From positions 682,001-746,000 of the forward strand of contig NZ_QXJC01000003.1 of the NCBI RefSeq assembly GCF_003570885.1: a DNA stretch of 64,000 bases, read 5' to 3'. This document shows positions 47,589 through 56,195 of this stretch, in pieces. The position numbers and the translations under genes were made by a program. The notes under the pieces were generated by a model. It searched no databases, had not been told where the DNA came from, and saw only the letters and a list, made by a program, of their open reading frames with translations. Source of the stretch: Simplicispira hankyongi (GTDB taxonomy: Bacteria > Pseudomonadota > Gammaproteobacteria > Burkholderiales > Burkholderiaceae_C). The first letter of the stretch is position 1; every line of letters starts with the position of its first letter.

Positions 47589-49181
47589 ATGCAATCTCCG
47601 TCTGCTAAGACTCCGCCGGTGGCGCCTTCCAGATGGTTGAACGGTACCTACTGGCTGCTCGCCATGGTGGCTGCCATGGCGGTTGCCACTTCGACGGCGC
47701 TGTGGTGGACCGTACGGGAAACGCAGTCGCTTGCGCGACCCTACCAGCAAAGCGACCCCTGGTACGTTTCGAGCGTGCACAGCGAACTGGCACGGGTCAG
47801 TCTGCTTGCACGCAAGCTGCAGACAGGGGAAGCCTCCGCGCATGAGCTGCAGAATGGCGTGGACGTGCTTCTCGGCACGCTCGACCAGCCTCATCAAATC
47901 GGCATGCGACTGCGCGAAGAGCCACCACAGCCGGCGGCGGAACTGAAGGAACTGCTGCGCCACACTGCGCAATGGTCCAGCCGGCTGGACCGGCCCGATG
48001 CCGACGCACGGGCCGTCGCGACAGACATCATCGGGCGCTCGGATGCACTGCTCGACAGCAGCCGCAAAGCCGTGGCTGCTGCGTACCTGTCCAACACCCA
48101 GGAAACTGGCCATGCGCGCCAGCAGCTCCACGACCGCTTCACGGTGCTCAGTGCCGTGCTGGGTGGCCTGCTGGCAGGCACGGCGCTGCTGATCTGGAAG
48201 CTGGTGCATGACGCCCGGTCGGCCAGCGCGGCATCACGCCAGCTTGCTCAGGCCAACCGTCAGCTCGAAGTACGCGTGGCCAACCGCACGCGCAAGATCG
48301 AGGAAGGCCGCGCGCTGCTCAGCTTCATCCTCGATACCAGCCCGAGCGACGTGGTGCTGGCCGAGGTCCAGAGCGGGCGGGTGCATTTCATCAACCGCAA
48401 GCTCACCGAGCGCCTCGGGCTCAAGGCTCCGCCCCAGACGCTGTTCCTGCAGCAATTGCTGAACGACCCGCAAACCCGCCAACGGTTCATGCAGGCACTC
48501 GACCAGTACGGCCAGGTCGATGCGATGGAGGCGCTCATCGGCGGGCGCAACCCAAGCTGGAGTTCGCTGTCGGCACGCCTCATCGAGGTCGATGGGCAAC
48601 TGGCCCATTTGCTGTGGGGGTTCGACATCAGCACGCACAAGGCGCTCGAAGCGCAGTTGCGCGAACTGGCCACCCAGGACCCGCTCAGCGGACTGCTCAA
48701 CCGGCGTGCCTTCATGGAACGGGGCACGGCCCTGTTCGACCATTGCCGCCGGCACGCACAGCCCTGCGCGGTACTCATGATCGACATCGACCACTTCAAG
48801 CGCATCAACGACCTGCACGGCCACCAAGCGGGCGACGACGCCATCCGCGCCTGCGCGCAGGCCATAGGACAGGTACTGCGCGATGCCGACCTGCTCGGGC
48901 GACTGGGAGGTGAGGAATTCGCGGCGCTGCTCCCCCATTCATCGACCGGCAGCGCCATGGTGATCGCCGAGCGCATCCGCGGCGCCATCGCACGGATGGA
49001 CATCGAGTCCGCCCCTGGCCATCCTATGGCATTCACCGTCTCCATCGGCGCGGCAGAAATGGCGCCCCAGCATCCCGGCATCGAGCACCTGCTCGCCGAG
49101 GCCGACCGGGCGCTTTATCGCGCCAAAGCCACGGGCCGTGACAAAGTACTTGCCTATGAGCCCGGAATCCGACAGTCTTGA
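47589..49181 (+). CDS. Membrane diguanylate cyclase with PAS-like and GGDEF domains
   Basis: The enzyme would make cyclic di-GMP. It has 530 residues: a membrane helix (about 20-40), a periplasmic helical sensor (about 42-182), a second membrane helix (about 184-205), a coiled-coil linker, a PAS-like domain (about 240-350) and a GGDEF domain with GGEEF at 440-444. The active site is intact, and RDAD at 431-434 lies five residues before it, which is the product-inhibition I-site. No EAL or HD-GYP domain is present. It is the first of three closely spaced genes with a response regulator and a CheC-like phosphatase. Confidence 0.93.
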   Translation: MQSPSAKTPPVAPSRWLNGTYWLLAMVAAMAVATSTALWWTVRETQSLARPYQQSDPWYVSSVHSELARVSLLARKLQTGEASAHELQNGVDVLLGTLDQPHQIGMRLREEPPQPAAELKELLRHTAQWSSRLDRPDADARAVATDIIGRSDALLDSSRKAVAAAYLSNTQETGHARQQLHDRFTVLSAVLGGLLAGTALLIWKLVHDARSASAASRQLAQANRQLEVRVANRTRKIEEGRALLSFILDTSPSDVVLAEVQSGRVHFINRKLTERLGLKAPPQTLFLQQLLNDPQTRQRFMQALDQYGQVDAMEALIGGRNPSWSSLSARLIEVDGQLAHLLWGFDISTHKALEAQLRELATQDPLSGLLNRRAFMERGTALFDHCRRHAQPCAVLMIDIDHFKRINDLHGHQAGDDAIRACAQAIGQVLRDADLLGRLGGEEFAALLPHSSTGSAMVIAERIRGAIARMDIESAPGHPMAFTVSIGAAEMAPQHPGIEHLLAEADRALYRAKATGRDKVLAYEPGIRQS

Positions 49182-49203
49182 GGCACTGCCTGTGCCATTC
49201 ACC

Positions 49204-49566
49204 ATGAGTATCCGACTACTGATCGTTGACGACAGCCGCATGTCCCGGCTCATCCTGCAGGGACTGGCCCTGCAGGCCCATCCGCAATGGACCATCCTGC
49301 ATGCCAGCAGCGGCGAGGAGGCGCTACAGATGGTTCGAGAGAGCCCGGTAGACCTCGTCTCCATGGACTTCAACATGCATGGCATCAACGGCCTGGAGGC
49401 CGCGCTGGAGTTGCGCAAAATCCTGCCCGACGTACCTATCGCCATCCTCACCGCCAACGTACAGTCCGTCCTGCAGGAACGCATCGAGGAGGCAGGAATG
49501 GTGTTCATCCCGAAGCCGATCACAGCCAGCGCCACGGCCCAGCTCGCGGCGCTCGTGGGAGCCTGA
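49204..49566 (+). CDS. Single-domain response regulator (CheY-like)
   Basis: The 120-residue receiver domain has the acidic pair DD at 9-10 (LLIVDDSRM), the phospho-acceptor D55 in VSMDFNMHG, T83 in LTAN, and K104 in IPKPI, so all phosphorylation residues are present. There is no output domain. The ATG at 49204 begins directly at the receiver fold; an in-frame ATG at 49156 within the end of the cyclase gene would add 16 residues. It lies 22 bases after the cyclase and one base before the CheC-like gene. Confidence 0.92.
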   Translation: MSIRLLIVDDSRMSRLILQGLALQAHPQWTILHASSGEEALQMVRESPVDLVSMDFNMHGINGLEAALELRKILPDVPIAILTANVQSVLQERIEEAGMVFIPKPITASATAQLAALVGA

Positions 49567-49567
49567 C

Positions 49568-50179
49568 ATGGTGCAGCTTGACGACGAGCAAATCGACGCG
49601 CTCAGCGAGATCTTCAACATCGGCGTGGGCAAGGCGGCGGCCGCGATGGGCCACCTCATGCACGACGAGGTCCTGCTGTCCGTGCCGCACGTGAGCATCC
49701 TCACCGTAAGCGAGGCCGCCCAGCAGCTCGGTACGGCCGAAAAGCCCATGTACGGCGTGCGCCAGCCGTTCCGGGGCGTCTTCAGCGGCGATGCGCTGCT
49801 GATCTTTCCGGGCCACAAGAGCCTGGAGATCGTGCGCATCGTGGCGGGCCAGAGCGTGCCCGGCGAGGACCTCAGCGCCATCGAGCAGGATGCGATGACG
49901 GAGGTGGGCAACGTGATGCTCAACGCCTGCATCGCGGCACTGGCCGACCTCCTGGGCAACGAATTCGAGCTCAGTCCACCCAGTATTGACATCGGCGACA
50001 GCCGCACCATTCTGGGTACGCGCATCCAGAACCACCTGGTGGTGTTCCTGCGCATCCGCTTCGAGCTGCTGAGCAGCCAGATCGAGGGCTTCGTGGTATT
50101 CGTGCTCAACACCACCTCGCTCGAAAGCCTGCGCTCGGCAGTCAACCGACTGCTGGACCGCCCGACAGAAATGGACTGA
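49568..50179 (+). CDS. CheC-family phosphatase
   Basis: CheC-type proteins dephosphorylate CheY-like receivers. The 203-residue protein has two active-site helices of the family type: DALSEIFNIGVGKAAAAMG with E14 and N17, and DAMTEVGNVMLNACIAALA with E112 and N115, so both catalytic Glu-Asn pairs are kept. The pseudo-twofold layout matches CheC rather than CheX. It follows the response regulator by one base, so that regulator is its likely substrate. No CheD or other chemotaxis genes are adjacent. Confidence 0.88.
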   Translation: MVQLDDEQIDALSEIFNIGVGKAAAAMGHLMHDEVLLSVPHVSILTVSEAAQQLGTAEKPMYGVRQPFRGVFSGDALLIFPGHKSLEIVRIVAGQSVPGEDLSAIEQDAMTEVGNVMLNACIAALADLLGNEFELSPPSIDIGDSRTILGTRIQNHLVVFLRIRFELLSSQIEGFVVFVLNTTSLESLRSAVNRLLDRPTEMD

Positions 50180-50191
50180 CCCAACCAACTG

Positions 50192-50212
50192 GCGGGCGTG
50201 TTCCACGCCCGC
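50192..50212. terminator. Hairpin between the convergent cheC-like and gltL genes
   Basis: Nine-base arms (gcgggcgtg, cacgcccgc) pair perfectly around ttc. No T-run follows, so factor-independent termination is only possible, not clear. Confidence 0.5.
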
Positions 50213-50247
50213 GAGCGCCGAGGGCCGCCGACCATCGGCGCCGCCCC

Positions 50248-50985
50248 TCAGTGCGACAGTATCTTGTTAAGGAAATCCTTGGTGCGCGGCTGGCGGGCTT
50301 CCAGGTTGTTAAAGAACTCCTCACGCGTGCAGTCCTCCAGGATCTTGCCGCCCACGTCCATGAAGATGACGCGGTGCGCCACCTTGCGGGCAAAGCCCAT
50401 TTCGTGGGTGACGCACATCATGGTCATGCCCTCGTTGGCCAGGCCCACCATCACGTCGAGCACCTCACCGACCATTTCAGGGTCGAGTGCCGAGGTCGGC
50501 TCGTCAAACAGCATGACGATAGGGTCCATGCTGAGTGCACGTGCAATGGCCACGCGCTGTTGCTGACCACCCGAGAGCTGGCCTGGGAACTTGTCCTTGT
50601 GCGCCGACAGGCCCACACGGTCGAGCATCTTGAGGCCGCGTTTCTTGGCTTCGTCGGCGCTGCGGCCCAACACCTTGATCTGCGCGATGGTGAGGTTTTC
50701 CGTCACTGAGAGGTGCGGGAACAGCTCGAAATGCTGGAACACCATGCCAACACGGCTGCGCAGCTTGGGCAGGTTGGTCTTGGGGTCGTGCACCGCTACC
50801 CCATCGACCCAGATCTCACCCTTCTGGAAGGGTTCGAGCGCATTGATGGTCTTGATGAGCGTGGACTTGCCCGAGCCGGAAGGGCCGCAGACGACCACCA
50901 CCTCACCCTTCTGGATGGCGGTGGAGCAATCGGTCAGCACCTGAAAGCTGCCGTACCACTTGGAGACGTTCTTGAGTTCAATCAT
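50248..50985 (-). CDS. gltL: Amino-acid ABC transporter ATPase (GltL-type)
   Basis: This 245-residue ATPase powers the glutamate/aspartate-type importer encoded with it. Walker A is [15 protein letters not shown] near residue 33, the ABC signature is [15 protein letters not shown], and Walker B is [15 protein letters not shown]; the switch histidine is in CVTHEMGFA. Its start lies nine bases after gltK ends. The sequence is of the polar amino-acid (PAAT) family; the substrate is inferred from the operon. Confidence 0.94.
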   Translation of the reverse strand: MIELKNVSKWYGSFQVLTDCSTAIQKGEVVVVCGPSGSGKSTLIKTINALEPFQKGEIWVDGVAVHDPKTNLPKLRSRVGMVFQHFELFPHLSVTENLTIAQIKVLGRSADEAKKRGLKMLDRVGLSAHKDKFPGQLSGGQQQRVAIARALSMDPIVMLFDEPTSALDPEMVGEVLDVMVGLANEGMTMMCVTHEMGFARKVAHRVIFMDVGGKILEDCTREEFFNNLEARQPRTKDFLNKILSH

Positions 50986-50994
50986 GCAATTTCC

Positions 50995-51687
50995 TTAGCG
51001 CACGATGGCAATCCTGCGGTGCAGGCGTTTGACGGCCCAGGACAGCGCAAAACAGATGACGAAATAGACCACGGCTGCCGCCAGATAGGCCTCGATGGGT
51101 CGGCCGTAGTTCTTGCCGGCGATCTCGAAACCCTTGAGCATGTCGTAGGCGCCGATGGCGTAAACCAGCGAGGTATCCTGAAACAGGATGATGGTCTGCG
51201 TCAGCAGCACCGGCAGCATGTTGCGAAACGCCTGCGGCAGGATCACGAGCTTCATGTTCTGCCCATAGGTCATGCCCATGGCCATGCCGGCAAACACCTG
51301 GCCGCGCGAAATCGACTGGATACCGGCGCGCATGATCTCGCTGAAGTACGCCGCCTCGAAAGCAACAAAGGTCACGACCGCCGACATCTCTGCACGGTAG
51401 TCCCTTCCAAATTCGCCAAAGAGTGCATAAAAAGACATCGGCACCAGCAGGAAGCACCACAGAATCACCATGACCAGCGGAATGCTGCGCATGCCGTTGA
51501 CATAGATGGTCGCCGGCAGCACGAGCAATTTGCGCCCCGAGAGCCGCATCAACGCCAGCACGGTGCCAAAAATCACGCCGCCAATGGTGGATACCACCGT
51601 GAGCATGACGCTGAAGTAGAGGCCCTTGAGCACAAAGTTGTGCACCAGGTCCCAGTTGTAGAACGAAAAATCGATCGAAAGAGGCAT
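50995..51687 (-). CDS. gltK: Amino-acid ABC transporter permease (GltK-type)
   Basis: The 230-residue inner-membrane permease has about five hydrophobic segments and the EAA loop around YFSEIMRAGIQSISRGQ, where the ATPase docks. The ATG at 51687 (MPLSIDFSFYNWDLV) is preferred over an upstream one inside gltJ. The gltJ stop is one base away. A typical partner permease of the glutamate/aspartate system. Confidence 0.93.
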   Translation of the reverse strand: MPLSIDFSFYNWDLVHNFVLKGLYFSVMLTVVSTIGGVIFGTVLALMRLSGRKLLVLPATIYVNGMRSIPLVMVILWCFLLVPMSFYALFGEFGRDYRAEMSAVVTFVAFEAAYFSEIMRAGIQSISRGQVFAGMAMGMTYGQNMKLVILPQAFRNMLPVLLTQTIILFQDTSLVYAIGAYDMLKGFEIAGKNYGRPIEAYLAAAVVYFVICFALSWAVKRLHRRIAIVR

Positions 51688-51688
51688 T

Positions 51689-52444
51689 TCAGTGTCCTCC
51701 TGCGCCGCTGGCGGCAATGAGGCCCGGCACACGCGAGCGCTTCTCGATGAACGCCATGAGGCGGTTGATCGCGAAGGCCGACACCACGTAAAGCGCTGTC
51801 ACCGCCAGGTAAACCTCGATACCGCGCGAGGTTTCTTCCTGCGCCTGCATGGCGAACATGGTCAGCTCGGCCACGGAGACCGCAAAGGCCACGGACGAGT
51901 TCTTGAAAATGTTCATGGTCTCGCTGGTCAGCGGCGGAATGATGATCCGCAGCGCCATCGGTAGCAGCACGTAGCGGTAGATCTGGAAGGTGGTGAAGCC
52001 CACCGCCATGCCCGCGTAGCGCTGGCCCCGCGGCAGCGACTCCAGCCCCGATCTCACCTGCTCTGCAATGCGCGCGGAGGTGAACAGGCCGAGGGCGAAA
52101 ATCACCAGCACGAAACCGGGCACCTGCTGGAGCGAGGGGAAGAACGATGGCAGCACGTGGTACCAGAGGAACAACTGCACCAGCAAAGGAATATTGCGAA
52201 ACAGTTCCACCCAGGCATTGCCCAGTCGTACCACCCAGGGCCTTCCCTGCAGGGTGCGCAGCGTGCCGATGAGGCCGCCCAGCACCAGCGCCAGCACCAG
52301 CGCCAGCAGCGACACCGACACCGTCCAGCCCCAGGCCGAGAGCAGCCAATCGAGGTAGGTGATGTCACCACCTTTGCCAAAACAACCGGCCACGGCGGTT
52401 TGATCCAGCGTGTCCTGACAGAACACCTGCCAATCCCAACTCAT
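51689..52444 (-). CDS. gltJ: Amino-acid ABC transporter permease (GltJ-type)
   Basis: The 251-residue permease begins with WDWQVFCQDTLDQ and has about five membrane segments and the EAA loop TSARIAEQVRSGLESLPRGQ. It is the first permease after the binding-protein gene, separated from it by 90 bases containing a hairpin terminator. GltJ and GltK would form the heterodimeric channel. Confidence 0.93.
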   Translation of the reverse strand: MSWDWQVFCQDTLDQTAVAGCFGKGGDITYLDWLLSAWGWTVSVSLLALVLALVLGGLIGTLRTLQGRPWVVRLGNAWVELFRNIPLLVQLFLWYHVLPSFFPSLQQVPGFVLVIFALGLFTSARIAEQVRSGLESLPRGQRYAGMAVGFTTFQIYRYVLLPMALRIIIPPLTSETMNIFKNSSVAFAVSVAELTMFAMQAQEETSRGIEVYLAVTALYVVSAFAINRLMAFIEKRSRVPGLIAASGAGGH

Positions 52445-52480
52445 AGGTTTCCTTTCAGTTCACGGTCGTGCAGCGCCACG

Positions 52481-52515
52481 AAAAAGCCCCCCCGAACCGA
52501 TGGCTCGAAGGGGGC
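52481..52515 (-). terminator. Intrinsic terminator after gltI, before gltJ
   Basis: On the minus strand GCCCCCTTCGAGCC, ATC, GGTTCGGGGGGGC forms a strong GC stem directly followed by TTTTT. It should reduce expression of the permease and ATPase genes relative to the binding protein. Confidence 0.85.
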
Positions 52516-52533
52516 ATGGAGCCGATGGTTGCC

Positions 52534-53433
52534 TTACTTGTTGCCGTAGTCTTCCATGGGCTTGTCGTTCGGGTGCGCCCACGCATCCTTGGTCGCTTCA
52601 GACATGGGCAGACCAATCTTCACGTTGGTCGGCGGCACGGGTTGCATGAACCACTTGTCGTACAGCTTGGCGAGCGAGCCGTCGGCGATCTGACGCTTGA
52701 TGGAGTCGTCCACGGCTTTCTTGAAGGCCGGGTCGTCCTTGCGCAGCATGCAGGCGATGGGTTCGACCGACAGCACTTCACCGACGATTTTGTAGTCGGC
52801 CGGATTCTTGGCTTTGGAGATGTTGGCCGCCAGAATGGAGCCGTCCATCACGAAGGCATCGGCACGGCCGGTCTCAACCATCAGGAAGCTGTCGGCGTGG
52901 TCCTTGCCATAGACTTCCTTGAAGTCCAGACCGGTGGCGCGCTCGTTCTTGCGCAGGGTCTGAACCGAGGTGGTGCCGGTGGTGGTCGCTACCGTCTTGC
53001 CCTTGAGGTCCTTGATGGAGTTGATGCCCGAGTTGGCCTTGACCGCCATGCGCACTTCTTCCACGTAGGTGGTCACGGCAAAAGCCACGTCCTTCTGGCG
53101 GGCCTTGTTGTTGGTGGTGGAGCCGCACTCCAGGTCCACGGTGCCATTGGTCACCAGCGGGATGCGGTTTTGCGACGTGACGGGCTGGTACTTGATGTCC
53201 AGCTTGGCCACGCCCAGGTCCTTTTGCAGGTCGCCCACGATGCGTTCGGCCATCTCGGTGTGAAAACCGACGTACTTGCCATTGCCCAGCGTGTACGACA
53301 GACCTGACGATTCGCGCACGCCCAGCGTGATGCTGCCAGAGGATTTGATCTTTGCCAGGGTGTCACCAGCCTGCGCGAAGCTTGCGCTGGCAGCCAGTGC
53401 GAGGACGGCTGCGGCCAATAGTTGCTTTTTCAT
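52534..53433 (-). CDS. gltI: Glutamate/aspartate-type periplasmic binding protein
   Basis: The 299-residue binding protein has a signal peptide (KKQLLAAAVLALAASASFAQA), a solute-binding fold starting near residue 24, and GltI-like blocks ITLGVRESSGLSYTLGNGKY, DLECGSTTNNKARQKDVAFA and DAFVMDGSILAANI. The ATG at 53433 follows GGAGAC; an in-frame ATG 17 codons earlier lies in the leader. It begins the glt unit and is closely related to the next gene downstream on the map, which may be a duplicate with changed specificity. Confidence 0.92.
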   Translation of the reverse strand: MKKQLLAAAVLALAASASFAQAGDTLAKIKSSGSITLGVRESSGLSYTLGNGKYVGFHTEMAERIVGDLQKDLGVAKLDIKYQPVTSQNRIPLVTNGTVDLECGSTTNNKARQKDVAFAVTTYVEEVRMAVKANSGINSIKDLKGKTVATTTGTTSVQTLRKNERATGLDFKEVYGKDHADSFLMVETGRADAFVMDGSILAANISKAKNPADYKIVGEVLSVEPIACMLRKDDPAFKKAVDDSIKRQIADGSLAKLYDKWFMQPVPPTNVKIGLPMSEATKDAWAHPNDKPMEDYGNK

Positions 53434-53616
53434 GCGTGTCTCCTTGGGGTTGTGCCGAAAATGGCGGATTTTAGGGTGCTGCACTCACCTTGCGCAGCTG
53501 TTGAAGAAATCGAATCTGCAATCAAAGCGAGAACTGGGCACCTGTGCGGAAACGCCGTTCCGCACCAAGACCGAAACGACACAGTAACCGCTTTAAGAAG
53601 AAAATGGCGCTGCCGA

Positions 53617-54510
53617 TCAGAAAGGCACCTTGTCGGTCGGGTACTTCCAGAAGTCGCGCATCAGGTAGTTCACCGGCAGATTGAGCGCGCGGTTTTGTGG
53701 TGGAATGGGCTGCAAGAACCACTTATCGTAAATGGCATAGATCTCGCGGCTGGTAATCAGGCGGCGCATTTCGTCGTCCACCAGTTTTTTGAACTCAGGG
53801 TCGCCCGGCGCCAGCATGATGGCTAGTGGTTCCGTGGTCACGAACCGACCGACGACTTTGAGCGCCTTCGGGTTCGGGCGGCCGGCCGCCAGACCGTAGA
53901 GCAGGACGTCGTCCATCACGAAGGCATCGGCCTCGCCTTTTTCCACCATTTCCACGGCACGCGCGTGGTCCGGCGCCTCGACGATGTTCAGGCCCATCAA
54001 GTGCGATCGGTTGGCCTGCTGCACTGCGAGCAAAGGCGTGGAGCCTTTGGTGGATACCACCGTTTTGCCAGAAAGATCCTCAAGCCGGGTCACCGTGCTT
54101 GCCGCCGGCACCAGCAAACGTGCGCCGGTAATGTAGTGCGGAATGGTGAATGCCACGGTTTTGCGACGCTCGGCGTTGTTCGTCGTCGAGCCGCATTCCA
54201 TGTCGGCCTTGCCCTGTGCCACCGTGGCCACCCGATTGGCCGAGGTAACCGGCACCAGTTCGATCGCCATATCCTTCTTGCCGGTTTGGCGACGCACGAC
54301 GTCCGCCAAGTGCAGGCACAGGTCCATGGCGTAGCCAATGGGTTTGCCGGTTTTGGTGTCCACATAGGAGAACGGGACCGATGAGTCGCGGTAGGCAATG
54401 ACCAGCTTGTCGCCCCCGCGTACGCGCTCCAGCACCCCTTGCGCAGCCAACGCGCTCGTGCTTGCCGCCACGGCCAGCAGGAAGTAGACAAAGCGCGAAG
54501 CAAGGTTCAT
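53617..54510 (-). CDS. Second amino-acid ABC solute-binding protein
   Basis: This 297-residue protein (signal peptide FVYFLLAVAASTSALAAQG) is a paralogue of the neighbouring GltI: the binding block appears as DMECGSTTNNAERRKTVAF, and DAFVMDDVLLYGL replaces DAFVMDGSILAAN. It has no permease or ATPase of its own, so it probably feeds the same glt transporter with another substrate, or is a free receptor. Gene start: ATG at 54510; an ATG 30 codons upstream lies in leader DNA. Confidence 0.85.
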   Translation of the reverse strand: MNLASRFVYFLLAVAASTSALAAQGVLERVRGGDKLVIAYRDSSVPFSYVDTKTGKPIGYAMDLCLHLADVVRRQTGKKDMAIELVPVTSANRVATVAQGKADMECGSTTNNAERRKTVAFTIPHYITGARLLVPAASTVTRLEDLSGKTVVSTKGSTPLLAVQQANRSHLMGLNIVEAPDHARAVEMVEKGEADAFVMDDVLLYGLAAGRPNPKALKVVGRFVTTEPLAIMLAPGDPEFKKLVDDEMRRLITSREIYAIYDKWFLQPIPPQNRALNLPVNYLMRDFWKYPTDKVPF

Positions 54511-54609
54511 GGGGTTCAGGTCCAGAGTAAGAAATACTGTAGGCGGCGAATGTAAGTGGACAGTTACCGCGCATCCAATGCCTATTGTTGGCCGTGTCAT
54601 GCAAAAGAA

Positions 54610-55551
54610 TCATGAGCCTGCGGAGGCGGCACTTTGGTCCACGAGAAAATTCCACAAAGCATCAATCTTGTCGTGTCCGGTCTCTCGCGGACCGCGTCGC
54701 TCGCGGCAGATGCGCACGTCCATGGTCATTTGCAGATGCGGCAGTTCAGGCGGCGCGGCACTGACCAGGCGGCGCGCACGCAGATCTTTGCGAACCGCGC
54801 TAAGAGGCAAAAAGGCCACGCCGTGGCCTTCCAGCGCCATCGCCTTGAGGCCTTCGGCCATATCGGTTTCGTACACCCGCTCCAGGTGCAACGGAACACG
54901 CGACTCCTTGAGGATCAGTTCGGTCACGCGCCCCAGATAAGCCCCTGGCGCGTAGGCCAGGTAAGGCAGCGGCTCGGCAGCGGCGCCGGGCAGACGGTAC
55001 AGCGGCCGTCCGTCCGGACCGGGGCGCACATAGGGCGCAAGCACTTCCTGGCCCAGGCTGAGCATTTCGTAGCGGTTGGCATCGAGTTGAAACGGCTGCG
55101 ACTCATGGTGGTAGGTGACCAACAGATCGCAGCTGCCTTCGACCAGCCGCATGACGGCATCGTGCACATTCAGCGCGATCAAACGGCTCTTGAACGGCCC
55201 AAAACGCTCGCGCATGCGCGAGACCCATTCGGGGAAAAAGGTAAACGCCAGGGTGTGCGGAACAGCAAACTCGATCATGTCCTGGCTCGAACTGCCATGG
55301 GCGCGCAAGGCGGCCCGGGTGCTGTGCAACGCTTGCAGCATTTCCAGCGACTGGTCGTAGAGCGTACGGCCCGCCGGGGTCAGGCGCGTAGGGTAGGAGC
55401 TGCGATCGACCAGGTCGGTTCCTGCCCAGGCCTCAAGCGCCTGGATGCGGCGCGAAAACGCCGGCTGCGTCACATGGCGCAACTGGGCGGAGCGGCTAAA
55501 ACTGCGCGTCTCGGCCAGGCTGACAAAATCTTCAAGCCACTTGGTTTCCAT
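54610..55551 (-). CDS. LysR-family transcriptional regulator
   Basis: This 313-residue regulator begins with METKWLEDFVSLAETRSFSR, the winged helix-turn-helix typical of the family, with SAQLRHVTQPAFSRRIQALE as the recognition region, followed by a ligand-binding domain to the end. It is divergent from the TRAP transporter operon, 121 bases apart, so it probably controls that operon in response to its substrate. The ATG at 55551 is the family start; upstream frame is leader. A 13-base palindrome in the gap is a candidate binding site. Confidence 0.92.
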   Translation of the reverse strand: METKWLEDFVSLAETRSFSRSAQLRHVTQPAFSRRIQALEAWAGTDLVDRSSYPTRLTPAGRTLYDQSLEMLQALHSTRAALRAHGSSSQDMIEFAVPHTLAFTFFPEWVSRMRERFGPFKSRLIALNVHDAVMRLVEGSCDLLVTYHHESQPFQLDANRYEMLSLGQEVLAPYVRPGPDGRPLYRLPGAAAEPLPYLAYAPGAYLGRVTELILKESRVPLHLERVYETDMAEGLKAMALEGHGVAFLPLSAVRKDLRARRLVSAAPPELPHLQMTMDVRICRERRGPRETGHDKIDALWNFLVDQSAASAGS

Positions 55552-55595
55552 CGGTCGATTATCCGCTTGCACATGCACGCCACAAGCGGCGCAAT

Positions 55596-55608
55596 TGCGT
55601 TGCACGCA
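55596..55608. promoter_or_regulatory. Candidate LysR-regulator site in the divergent region
   Basis: tgcgt-tgc-acgca is a perfect 13-base palindrome 45 bases from the LysR start and about 65 bases before dctQ, next to cataat, a possible -10. Position and dyad symmetry suit a LysR operator; nothing else supports it. Confidence 0.4.
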
Positions 55609-55672
55609 TAATGTTTTGCGCCTGCGCCACGCCCCGCGTGGACCACTTCTGCTTCTCTGAATCCGCTTCCGC

Positions 55673-56188
55673 ATGTCCCAACCTGAACTGCCCTCGCCGC
55701 CAGACGATGCGGCCGACGCCACGCCCCGCTCGCTGGCGCTTGAAGACTGGCTCACCGTACTGACCATGGCGGCGCTCGCGCTCATCACCTTCGCCAATGT
55801 GCTGGTGCGCTATTTCACCGACGCATCGTTTGCCTGGACGGAAGAATTCTCGGTCTTTCTGATGATCGTGCTGGCGCTCGTCGGCGGCTCGGCGGCGGTT
55901 GCGCGCGACCGGCACATCCGCATCGAATTTTTCTCCAGCGGCGGCAGTGCCATGCGCCAGCGGCGCCTGGCCCAGCTCGGCGCCTTGATGGTGACGGTAC
56001 TGTTCACGCTGATGGCGGCGCTCAGTGTGCGCCTGGTGTGGGACGACTACCGCTACGGCGAAACCTCGCCCGGTATCGGCGTGCCGCAGTGGTGGTATTC
56101 GATCTGGTACCCGGTGCTCACCGGTTTGATCGCATGGCGCGCTTTCGGCCTGCTACTGCGCATTTCGCGCCGCCCACCCGCTCCATGA
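55673..56188 (+). CDS. dctQ: TRAP transporter small permease subunit (DctQ family)
   Basis: The 171-residue protein has four hydrophobic helices and the DctQ pattern LEDWLTVLTMAALALITFAN, FAWTEEFSVFLMIVLALVGG and RDRHIRIEFFSS. With DctM it forms the membrane part of a TRAP importer, which uses a sodium or proton gradient. It starts the three-gene operon; the stop is seven bases before dctM. Confidence 0.93.
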   Translation: MSQPELPSPPDDAADATPRSLALEDWLTVLTMAALALITFANVLVRYFTDASFAWTEEFSVFLMIVLALVGGSAAVARDRHIRIEFFSSGGSAMRQRRLAQLGALMVTVLFTLMAALSVRLVWDDYRYGETSPGIGVPQWWYSIWYPVLTGLIAWRAFGLLLRISRRPPAP

Positions 56189-56195
56189 CCGCCCC

